Assembly: GCF_024498215.1 (NCBI RefSeq)
Contig: NZ_CP101806.1
Span: forward strand, 682,001 to 746,000
Reading direction: 5' to 3'
Length of the DNA: 64,000 nucleotides
Origin: Mycoplasmopsis caviae
GTDB taxonomy: Bacteria; Bacillota_I; Bacilli_A; Mycoplasmatales; Metamycoplasmataceae
Notes under the pieces: generated by a model
What the model was told of the DNA's origin: nothing
The model's database searches: none
The model's input: only the letters and a program-made list of their open reading frames with translations
Translations under genes and position numbers: made by a program
In this document: in pieces, positions 55,202-64,000 of the stretch
Layout of the letters: the number at the start of each line of letters is the position of its first letter
Position numbering within the stretch: position 1 is the stretch's first letter

Positions 55202-56212
55202 ATGAAAAACAAAAATGTTGAAATTAAAAATAAAGACAAAGAACTAAAAGAAGCATTAGATGAAATTACTAAGAAATTCGGCTCTGAGGCAATTATGCTT
55301 TTTGGTGAAAATGGAGTTGATGAAAAAGTAGAAACCTTTCCAAGTGGTTCATATTTATTAGATGGCGCATTAGGTATTGATGGCTATCCAAAAGGAAGAA
55401 TTATTGAAATTTATGGACCTGAGAGCAGTGGCAAAACTACTCTTTGTTTACATGCGATTGCCGAAATTCAAAAACAAGGTGGCATTGCAGCTTATATTGA
55501 TGCAGAGCACTCACTTGATCCAAATTATGCACGTAATTTAGGAATTAATTTAGATAGTTTAATACTATCTCAACCTGATAGTGGTGAACAAGCTTTGCAA
55601 ATTGTTGATATTTTAGCTAAAAGCGGTTCAATTGATTTAATTGTTGTTGATAGTGTAGCAGCACTAGTTCCTGAAGTTGAGTTAAATGGAACAATGAGTG
55701 ATTCATCTGTTGGGGCTCAAGCTCTCCTAATGGCAAAAGGATTGAGAAAAATCACAGCAAATTTAAACAAAAATAAAACAGCGATTATTTTTGTTAATCA
55801 AATAAGAGAAAAAATTGGAGTTTTATTTGGTAACCCTGAAACAACAACAGGTGGTAGAGCACTTAAATTCTTCTCATCAATTAGAATTGAAGTTCGTAAA
55901 ACTGCTTCAATTGTTGAAGGCAAAGATATAACAGGTAACGAAATTAAGATAAAAATTGCTAAAAACAAATTAGCAGCACCATATAAATCATTTACAACTC
56001 AAATAATTTTTTCAAAAGGTATTGATAAACTTGGAGAACTAATTAATTTAGCAGTTGACGCGGGTGTTATTGAGAAAAAAGGCGCTTGATTTGCGTACCA
56101 AGACAAAAATATAGCACAAGGTAAAAAAGCACTTAAAGATATGCTACTTGAGAACCCAGAATTTAAGGCAGAAATCGAAAAACAAGTTTTAAACGTAGAC
56201 AAGAACGATTAG
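55202..56212 (+). CDS. recA: Recombinase RecA
   Basis: 336 residues, a little short of the usual 345-350. Walker A GPESSGKTT (72-80), AAYIDAEHSLDP, the Walker B segment LIVVDSVAALVP, loop L2 INQIREKIGVLFGNPETTTGG-like region (FVNQIREKIGVLFGNP) and GAWFAYQ (UGA as Trp). It forms filaments on ssDNA and drives strand exchange. Start preceded by GAAAGGATATAACC. It is intact, so homologous recombination between the repeats in this window is possible. Confidence 0.97.
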
Positions 56213-56222
56213 CAAATTTTAC

Positions 56223-56247
56223 TAAAGTCCTATTTTATAGGGCTTTT
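56223..56247 (+). terminator. recA terminator
   Basis: AAAGTCCTAT/ATAGGGCTTTT hairpin followed by T-run, 11 nt past the stop. Confidence 0.85.
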
Positions 56248-56273
56248 GTTTTTTGCTAACTAGAAAGCAATGA

Positions 56274-56539
56274 GTTTAGTAGTCAATTTAGGTATTTTGA
56301 CAATATGAAGACCTAGTTATTTAATTTTAAATTAACAATTGTAAGTTTTAAAACAAATTGAGCTCTTTTTTGTGTTTAATTCCAAAACAAAATGAGATCC
56401 TATAAGTTCTCCTTTTGTTTTGGAATTAACTATTATTTTTTAAAATAAAAATGGAGAATTTAATTCTCCATTATTGCCTTTTTTATAAACAGTTAGTTAG
56501 TTGCTGGCTGTTTTTTCAACTGAATCTAGCAATAATTTA
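56274..56539. repeat. Long direct repeat, left copy (266 bp), from IS1634-like insertion
   Basis: Almost identical to 58489-58752 (264 bp); it differs by two single-base T-run indels and a two-base change. It contains about 34 bp of chromosome, the 30-bp target repeat and the left end of ISNCY copy 3. IS1634 is known for target duplications of tens to hundreds of bp. Confidence 0.85.
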
Positions 56540-56574
56540 TCCCAAGTTTGACGAATCAATTAAAAAGGAGTATT

Positions 56575-56620
56575 AAAAATGACTAATACGCCTTATTTAT
56601 AGGTGTATTGGTCATTTTTA
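56575..56620 (-). terminator. Terminator after the IS1634-like transposase
   Basis: Long stem AAAATGAC.AATAC.CC/GG.GTATT.GTCATTTT with T-run on the minus strand, inside the element. Confidence 0.8.
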
Positions 56621-56625
56621 CAATT

Positions 56626-58380
56626 TTAGCCATGTGTTATAATACCCTCAATTTCATCGACTTTTCCCATCAGTGGAAGTCTTTCAATATTTAATTTTTC
56701 AATTAATTCAAGGTATTCAATTGGTTCATCAGTTCTCATAAAATACTCTGTATCATTCTCATAATCTTTAAAGGTTATTAGTTCAACTTCTCTAATACTG
56801 TTGAGTATTTTTTCAGTAGTAAATTTGTGATCATCTTCAACTATTGAGTCAATAGTGAATTCTAGAAATCTTTGGAGTACAAGGGCTAAATAACAAATAA
56901 GAAAATGCCGCTTCAATTGTCTTCCTTTTTGATAGATAAACAGGTCTAACCTCAAATGATGTTTTTAACATTCTAAACGAATCTTCAATCTTTCAAAGTT
57001 TTCGATATGTTGAAATAATTCTATCAGTCTTCATTTCCATATCGTTTGTGAATATTCCATAAAATCCATCTCATTTTGCATCATCTTCAATTTTTGTTGT
57101 CTTTATCGTTACTTCTTTAACATTATAATCGAGATACTTTCTACCGCCTCTACTTAATTCTGAGCGAGCTTTTGAAGCATTGTTTTGAACACCTTTTAAA
57201 GCTTTTTCAATAAGTCTTTTGCGGTCGCTCTCATCCTTTTTTCTTCTATTTTCACTGAAAGAAAGAACAAGTCTACCATCAATTATATATTTCTCATCAT
57301 CTTCATTTTTTACAAATTTTGTATCTTTACGATCTCTAATAAAGTAGTTTTCAGTTATTTTATCATATGAATCTAAGTCAAGTATTTCAGAGGCAATTTT
57401 GCCTTTTGCTCTAATTTTTCTGCCATTATAAATTTAAAACCATTGTCAATTATCGACTGTAAATTAGGCCCAGAATTAAGTCCTCTATCAGCAACTATCG
57501 TTACATTTTCGATTCCTAAATTTTCCTTAACTTCCTGTATAAAAGGGATAAAAGTCTTAAAATCGCTTGTATTTCCAGGAAAAAGTTTGTAACTTATTGG
57601 TATTCCATTTGCATCAATCATCAAACCTAATACCACTTGTGTTTGATTAACTTTTAAATCCTTTGAAAAACCAAAGATTCTAAAATCATCTGCTGTGAAA
57701 CTTTCAAAATAAACTGTTGTAACATCGTAGAAAGCCTCTTCTAGATTTCTGTCCATTAATTCTGATAATCTATTGTTTAAATGTTTAATAATATCTAATC
57801 TTTCATCGCATAAAATTTCCAATGCTCTGTAATGAGATTTCAACGTGTCGTCATTCTCTATTAAATATGAATCATAAGATTGAACTGTTCTTAGTTTTGA
57901 TGAAGGTTTTAAAATTCTTAAAAAAGTTAGGTTCTCAACAATATTATTTAAATCATATCTGAAAAGAAATTCTTTACTTTTTAAATCAAAATATTCATCA
58001 AGTTTTAGTTTTTTGTAAATCGTTTTGTAAAGTAAATTACCATATTTTTTTCTAACTATTTTTTTACTTTTTTCAGCCTTTTCTTCATATGTTAATTTGT
58101 CTTTGAATTCATTCCTTTCATTGAATTCTGTGTCAAATAAAGCATCAATAGATTTGTGAACTCTATACTTCAATAATTCATTATCTCTCGCTTCATTTCT
58201 CAAACCTTGATATTTATTTTTTAAATCCTCTAAAATGTTAGGATTTTCTTCTTGCAGTTTTGATAAAAGACCAAGTTTTTCAATAACCACTTGCTTTGTT
58301 TTATTTGTTCCTTTTATTCTAACTGAATGGCAAATTTGAACATATTCTTTGCCTGCTACTTTTGAAACTTTTACATACAT
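56626..58380 (-). pseudogene. IS1634-family transposase, two frameshifts
   Basis: It would be about 585 residues. The N-terminal 320 are open (VAGKEYVQICHSVRIKG start; core with FYDVTTVYFES and IVADRGLNSG). A missing A near 57415 breaks the frame after FIMAEK. The frame resumes through EDSFRMLKTSFEVRPVY until an extra G near 56910, then continues in another frame (HFLICYLALVLQRFLEF). The DDE residues are present. Start at 58380. Confidence 0.88.
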
Positions 58381-58488
58381 AATTATATTATAACATATTA
58401 TAACACAAAATAAGAAAAAATGAAAAAAATTTCATATACTTTAGTATATGAAGTGTTCATTTTTATTTTTGATTCGTCAAACTTGGGA

Positions 58489-58752
58489 GTTTAGTAGTCA
58501 ATTTAGGTATTTTGACAATATGAAGACCTAGTTATTTAATTTTAAATTAACAATTGTAAGTTTTAAAACAAATTGAGCTCTTTTTGTGTTTAATTCCAAA
58601 ACAAAATGAGCACCTATAAGTTCTCCTTTTGTTTTGGAATTAACTATTATTTTTAAAATAAAAATGGAGAATTTAATTCTCCATTATTGCCTTTTTTATA
58701 AACAGTTAGTTAGTTGCTGGCTGTTTTTTCAACTGAATCTAGCAATAATTTA
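58489..58752. repeat. Long direct repeat, right copy (264 bp)
   Basis: Right-hand duplication of the IS1634-like insertion; this copy leads on into the rest of ISNCY copy 3. Confidence 0.85.
58523..58552. repeat. Target repeat, left, ISNCY copy 3
   Basis: 30-bp exact match to 60460-60489; the true duplication may be 27-30 bp because the outermost element bases are ambiguous. Confidence 0.75.
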
Positions 58753-60459
58753 TAGTTATCGCTTAATGATTTATAAATTAATTCTGCCATATTTAGATTT
58801 TCTTTAAGGAGTTCATTTGAGCAATTAGAAGTATTGCTAATGTCATCAATTAACTTTCGTAGGTAAGGTAAAAAGTCTTTACTTGCTTTTGTGACTCGAT
58901 ATAAGCATTCTGATCTTTTGTCATCATAGAACAAATGAAATGTTTTACAAAATTTTTGAAACTCAGTTAACTCATCATCACGTAATATTCTTGCTTTGAA
59001 TAGTTTATTATTGATAATGAAGAAATACTCATTATTTGAATTATGAACGAATCTCAATTCCACACCGTTTTGTATAATTTTGTACTTGTTATCATCTGTA
59101 ACCGGTATATAAAATTTATTTTGAAATTGAATAACACCATTGTTGAATTTTCTATCAATTGATAGATATAACTTTGTATCCATTTCATCTTTTGGTTTTA
59201 TAAAGAAATTTAATTTATCACCTATTTTTTATTGAAATGTTCATTATATTTATTAATGATCAAGAGAGCATTTTCATTAATTTGATCAATAGTTTTTATA
59301 TTATTATCACGTAAAAAATTATTAACCAAGGTTGTAAAGTTCTGTTTGTTCGCTCCACATCTAGTTTAAATTCGCCGTAACTTGCAGACGATACTTCAGT
59401 ACCTTTTTTATGATTTGTCGTGCTAATTCAGTATCATTCCTTTTGTAAGAAAAGCACGTTCTTTTATCTGTTCTAACAGACATTGGAATCCCAAAAGCCC
59501 TATAAAGAAGTTCAAAAGTTTCATATAACCTATTGTTGTTTCTTCTTTCTCAGCATATATTGAGACCAACATTTTGGAAGATGTTTCTACAATTGTATAT
59601 ATATGAAAATTGTCTAATTCTTTAATTCACGCTTCATAACAAGCGTCTGCTTGCACTTGTTCACCAAATTCAAATTTAACTGAATTCATTGTTCTTGGTA
59701 ACCTTTTAACATTCTCCATATTATCAATTGATTTAATCTTTATATAAAGCTGTTTTTTGTTTATATTTTTATCTTCTGTTTTTGTTAATGCAATTAAATA
59801 ATTTCTAACATTTCTCCTTGTTTTCTTATGTTGTGTAGGTTTAACATAGCCTGTCATATTACATTTATTTATGAATGTTGTAAGGCACATTTTTTCTTTA
59901 AGTTTATCTTCGTCTTTATTTTTAAAAAATGATTAAAAGGTACAGAAAACTTATTTTCGTCCCTATCTTTAAAATATTCTTTGTCCTTTAATTTCATATT
60001 TGTAATTGCCTTTTCTATTTCATTGTTAAAATCTTTTTCTGCATTTTTGTTGTTTAAATTTCCATGTGAATACATTACAATTGATGTTGCATTTTCCTTT
60101 TCACACTCTCTAATTTGTTTAATGTATCTTCTAATAGTTGAATAAGAAATTCCGCTCGATCCATCTCCAATCAAAGAATGAATTCTTCTTGCAGTAAAGC
60201 CTTTTTTAAATAGAAAACAATTTTTTCAATATTAATTTTTTATTTAATTCATATTCAGTTGAATCTCTGTGATTAGTATTAAATGATTTTTTCATATGGA
60301 TATTTATAAATATAAAAAATAAGGCACTAAATTATAAAATTAACTTTTTGATACCTTATCTTTTGTGTCTTTATTCATAAAATAATCTAATGAAAAATTA
60401 CCACAAAGTGTTCAAATTGTTTTGGAATTTAAAGAGCTCAATTTGTTTTGGAATTCACA
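58553..60459 (-). mobile_element. ISNCY/IS1202-related insertion sequence, copy 3 (a different type)
   Basis: About 1907 bp. The ends share the inverted sequence AAAACAAATTGAGCTCTTT with a second block AATTCCAAAACAA. The transposase is related to but distinct from copies 1 and 2. It is inserted between recA and the YmdB-type gene, with a target repeat of about 30 bp. Confidence 0.8.
58710..60294 (-). pseudogene. IS1202-related transposase, copy 3, frameshifted
   Basis: Fragments in three frames: KKGFTARRIHSLIGDGSSG and YSHGNLNNKN (N-terminal, near 60150), QVQADACYEAW and YAEKEETTIGYMKLL (DDE core, near 59600), FGIPMSVRTDKRT (59480), and RKFNNGVIQFQNKFYIP (C-terminal domain, 59100). At least four indels, mainly in A runs, break it. 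The last fragment alone is a 157-residue open frame. Confidence 0.85.
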
Positions 60460-60489
60460 AAGACCTAGTTATTTAATTTTAAATTAACA
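60460..60489. repeat. Target repeat, right, ISNCY copy 3
   Basis: Exact match to 58523-58552. Confidence 0.75.
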
Positions 60490-60557
60490 CTACAATTTAT
60501 ATTATAATAATCATACTTAAAGTTTGATTTAATCAAGTAGAATGGGGTCATTTAAAA

Positions 60558-61376
60558 ATGACAAATGAAAATAAGACTCTAAATATACTTTTTATTGGAG
60601 ATATTTTTTCAGACTCAGGAATTGAAATAGTTGAAGAACTATTACCTTCCTTAATTAATGAACACAAAATTGATGTTGTTATTGCTCAAGGCGAAAATGT
60701 ATCAGGTAGAAAAGGGTTAATTAAAAAAGATTATCTAAGACTTAAAAGAGCGGGAGTTGACATCTTTACAATAGGAAATCATGTTTGAGCAAAAGATGGT
60801 ATTTTTTCAATAATTAACAATCCTGAACTTGTTAGACCTGCTAACATTGATGAAGGTTATCCAGGTAGTGGTTCAATAATTTATAAGTGTAAAAACGGTG
60901 TTAGTCTAAGAGTTACATCTCTTATGGGAATTACATTTAATAAATTACTTGCTCCTTGAACTCAGGAATATGCTAATAATTTCTTTGACACAATTGATAG
61001 TATTCTTGAATATGGTGAGAAAAGTGATTTTCACTTTGTTGACTTTCATGCTGAAACAACTAGTGAAAAATATGTTTTAGGTCTTCATTTAGATGGAAAA
61101 GTCGACGGTTTATGTGGGACTCATACTCATGTACAAACAAACGATGCACATATATTACCAAAGGGAACATGCTATATAACAGATGCTGGAATGTGTGGGC
61201 CTTTTGATTGTGCTATTGGAGCTAATTTTGAGGAAGTTTATCAAAAAATGAGATACAACAGGAATGTAAAATTTATCCCTTCGAAAAACCGTTGTCAATT
61301 TAATGGTGCTGTTTTAAAGTTAAATAGTGATAAAAGCAAAAATGTAATTATTCCAATTAATATTAAACCAAACTAA
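60558..61376 (+). CDS. YmdB-type metallophosphoesterase
   Basis: 272 residues, the usual length of the TIGR00282/YmdB family. Metal-binding motifs are FIGDIFSDSG, ENVSGRKG, GNHVW (UGA as Trp), DFHAETTSEK and GTHTHVQT. B. subtilis YmdB hydrolyses 2',3'-cyclic nucleotides and affects RNA turnover. A start at 60558 has a GGGGTC sequence upstream. It is followed by a strong terminator. Confidence 0.92.
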
Positions 61377-61392
61377 AATGCAACTTTAGTAC

Positions 61393-61427
61393 AAAAAACG
61401 CAGGACTTTTAATGTTCCTGCGTTTTT
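61393..61427. terminator. Bidirectional terminator between convergent genes
   Basis: Stem AAAAACGCAGGA.C/GTTCCTGCGTTTTT; serves both the YmdB-type gene and the M42 peptidase gene. Confidence 0.85.
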
Positions 61428-61460
61428 CTAAAATCACTATTTTATAGCATTTTTGGTTTC

Positions 61461-62546
61461 CTAATTACTCCTAAGTTCACTCAACATCTTAGAATCAAAA
61501 ACCTTAACAAATTCAGTAATTAAATCAATTGTTGCTTGGATGTCAACTAATGAACATACACCGATTGGAGAATGTAAATAACGTTGTGGCAATGACAATG
61601 TAATTGTTGGAACTCCACCTTTTCCATATTGTAAACTAGCACCATCAGTTCCGCCACCTTCAGCAATATATTTATAAACTGGTATGTTGTGTTTTTTAGC
61701 TAATTTAACTAACATATTAATTAATTTTGGATCTGTAATTACTGCGCCATCTTGAATTAAGAGTGCAACACCTTTGCCTAATACTGGTGTACCTTTTATG
61801 CAACCTGTTGTGTCATGACTTGCACCTGTATCAATAGCAAAAGCAACATCAGGATTGATAAGTGAAACAGATGTCTTAGCACCTCTTGTTCCAATTTCTT
61901 CTTGGACTGTACCAACAATATATGTTTCATTTGGTAATTCTAAATCTTTAATATTATTAGCTAAAAAATCAATAACCGTAACACCTGCTCTATTGTCCAT
62001 TGCTTTACCAGCTATCAAATTATTAGGCATATCAATTGGCTCACCTGACATATAAACTCTATCGCCAACTTCAATACCTCATTTTTCAGCTTCTTCTTTT
62101 GAATTAAAACCACAATCTATGAATAATTCTTTTGTTGTTGGAACTTTTGAACGTTTTTCAGCCTCCATAATATGAATTGATGTATGGCCAAAAATACCAA
62201 AAATTTCTTTATTATCTCGGTTAGTCACAACTCTGCACTTTGTTCCGATAACAGCAGCAGGCCATACGCCACCAACAACTGAAACAAGTAAATTGCCATT
62301 AGCCTCAATTGATCTAACTAAATAACCAACTTCATCCATATGAGCTGCAATCATAACTTTTGGTGCATTTTTTACCTTGGTCTTATTTTTAATAATTAAT
62401 GATCCAAAATTATCTCTTGAATACTCAAAATTTGCCGATGCTGTGTTTTTCTTTAGTGCTTCTACAACAGGTTCCTCATATCTACTCATAGCTTCGATTG
62501 CCATATATTCTTTTAATCTTTTTGCAATTTTTTCGTATTTTGCCAT
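61461..62546 (-). CDS. M42 family glutamyl/aminopeptidase
   Basis: 361 residues, normal length. Dinuclear metal motifs are AAHMDEVG, GKAMDNRAG, VQEEIGTRGA, AIDTGASHDT and LHSPIGV. The family (PepA, FrvX, tetrahedral aminopeptidases) removes N-terminal residues from peptides, which matters for an amino-acid auxotroph. One UGA is Trp. Start preceded by AAGGAGAAATG. Confidence 0.93.
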
Positions 62547-62878
62547 TTCTTCTCCTTTAAATTCTTATATGAATTATATAACTAATTGTCAAATGAATTT
62601 ATGATTAAACTAATTTTAGTTTTGAAACAATTATATTTAAGCACAATTAAGTACCTAAGTGTTAAAATAATAATTTTCTTCATTTATTGCTTTTCCTAAA
62701 AACCTATAAAACAGGTTTTTTGGAAAATTAAAACAATTTAATAATATTTCGTTATTTTCCTAGAAACTAGAAATCTGCTTACTTTTATTAGGAAACAAAT
62801 TTAAGATCATTCTCAACATCTAATAAAAAAATTGAAATGGGGAGCATTATTTGTAATAAAAAAGTTTAACAGATGTTA
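62547..62878. other. Gene-free region
   Basis: 332 bp, AT-rich, no convincing gene. It contains a hairpin of the CCTATAAAACAGG type at 62698-62721, the same motif as in the mobile element, and would hold the M42 gene promoter. Confidence 0.5.
62698..62721. terminator. Hairpin AAAACCTATAAAACAGGTTTTTT
   Basis: Inverted AAAACCT/AGGTTTT with T-run on the plus strand; shares its core with the element hairpins at 3591 and 4405. Confidence 0.5.
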
Positions 62879-64000
62879 CTATATGGCTAAAATTTCAGCA
62901 AGTTTTTCAATGTAATTTAATAATTTAGTATTTCTTCAATCAACACCATTGGACGATTGTTTTTTAAATGATTTTAGATAGTTGATAATTTGATTATATG
63001 AATATTTTTCAATTAGGTTCAGCCTTGTTAATTCGTTCTTAACTCTCATTGAAATTATCAATGAAATGTAATTAATAAACTCTGTTGTATATAAGTCTAT
63101 ATTCAGAATGAACTCCTGTTTTTGGTAATTCTAAAATGTTCTTATAAAATCTAAACATTTCTTCTATTTCTCATCTTTGAGAATATATTGTGTAGACATC
63201 TTCAAGTGATAGTTTGCTGTTAGATTCAAAGATTATTGTACCTAGATTTATAGTTTCATCATTAAATTTTTGAAATTCAAAATTATTCTTCTTTTGTGAC
63301 ATTTTAAAAAGCACTTTTCTTTCATTCGCTTCTATATCTAAATCTTTAATTGTGTAATAGTATTTATTTCCTATATTAGTAATTTTTCCAAGTAAATTTC
63401 TATCTTTTATCATTAATGGAATCAAATTATCCATTAAATTATTTGCTGAAATTAGTTTTGAAGAACGTTTAATTGGAAATAAATATCTCATTTTTTGTGT
63501 TCTTCAATCTTCTTAATTATCTTAGAATTCCAATAACCTTTATCCCCAACTATTAACTCATCATTTTTAATTATATTTTCCAAATAGTCTTCAAATATAG
63601 TGCAATCCAACATATTTCCAGCATATGGTCTACCATAGATTGGTTCTTTTGTTTTTAAATCGTATGTATACAAAAGTGTAAAATCTTTACTACCTTTTAT
63701 TTTTCCTTTTCTTGTTCATTTAGAAAAAACAGAATCATCAGAATTGTATGATTTTAATGTACCATCAATAATTTGAATAGATTTTTAAACTGGTTAATTC
63801 TATCAACCATGAAATTCTCAATTTTTGCATAATCTCTTCCGACTCTTTCAAAAAAATCAGGCATCATGGATTCACTTAAACCAACATTTTTAAATAATTC
63901 CGATAGGAAAGAAGTTTCATAATAAAATTTTAAATCTCTGTTTGTGGCCTTTGGATAAGCACATCGAATTAATGATATTAAATAAATTTTCTTAGCTGTC
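62879..64000 (-). pseudogene. IS4-like transposase, partial and frameshifted, cut by window end
   Basis: The 5' part lies beyond 64000. DDE segments are IIDGTLKSYNSDDS, ELIVGDKGYWNSKIIKKI and RWEIEEMFRFYKN. The frame changes near 63780 (A run), 63490 (A run) and 63100. The end is LLNYIEKLAEILAI with UAG at 62879. It belongs to the DDE_Tnp_1/IS4 superfamily; the exact family is not clear, and the element ends are not in view. Confidence 0.75.

Larger units (their letters stand above)
56540..58488 (-). mobile_element. IS1634-like insertion sequence
   Basis: 1949 bp with perfect 20-bp terminal inverted repeats, TCCCAAGTTTGACGAATCAA and its complement (56540-56559, 58469-58488). It carries one transposase pseudogene and an internal terminator. 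It is nested at the left end of ISNCY copy 3. Confidence 0.9.

Overview
The window is a piece of an AT-rich mollicute (Mycoplasma sensu lato) chromosome. Many otherwise intact genes read through in-frame UGA codons at Trp positions (RecA, rplB, rplE, the P-type ATPase, the relaxase), and the rRNA, the compact S10-spc operon and the lipoproteins fit that group. I cannot assign a species from sequence alone.

Bases 1 to about 17,500 hold one mobile element, almost all on the minus strand, whose left end lies outside the window. It encodes a surface lipoprotein, an ArdC-like metalloprotein, a LemA protein, small membrane and Cys-rich proteins, a type IA topoisomerase, a C5-methyltransferase-like gene with a poly-G tract inside its catalytic motif, a VirD4-type coupling protein, an HxH relaxase and a winged-helix-like protein. 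Six genes encode members of one paralogous family built from a 26-residue repeat (QM..IR.GL..GLDVS.YA.P.F). The gene set says integrative/mobilizable element. The function of the repeat family is unknown.

Bases 17,604-32,654 are bounded by two inverted copies of an IS1202-like (ISNCY) element, each with a perfect 27-bp target duplication. Between them are ychF, a two-gene type II restriction-modification system (plus strand), tRNA-Trp(CCA), a membrane protein, a second R-M system (minus strand) made of an HNH endonuclease and a single 837-residue protein that joins a C5-cytosine and an N6-adenine methyltransferase, and a Ca2+-type P-ATPase.

Bases 32,673-53,045 are core chromosome: tRNA-Ser(GCT), a lipoprotein nuclease, galU, a nine-gene tRNA cluster (Pro-Ala-Met-Ile2-Ser-fMet-Asp-Phe-Arg), a HAD phosphatase, 23S and 16S rRNA (no linked 5S), and the S10-spc ribosomal protein genes rpsJ to rplO, all on the minus strand apart from the HAD gene. 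L4, L23, L3 and S5 carry long low-complexity extensions.

Bases 53,641-64,000 hold a lipoprotein, recA, nested insertion sequences (an IS1634-like element with 264-266 bp direct repeats inserted in a third ISNCY element), a YmdB-type phosphodiesterase, an M42 aminopeptidase and the end of an IS4-like transposase pseudogene cut by the window edge. All four insertion-sequence transposases are broken by indels, while all housekeeping genes are intact.
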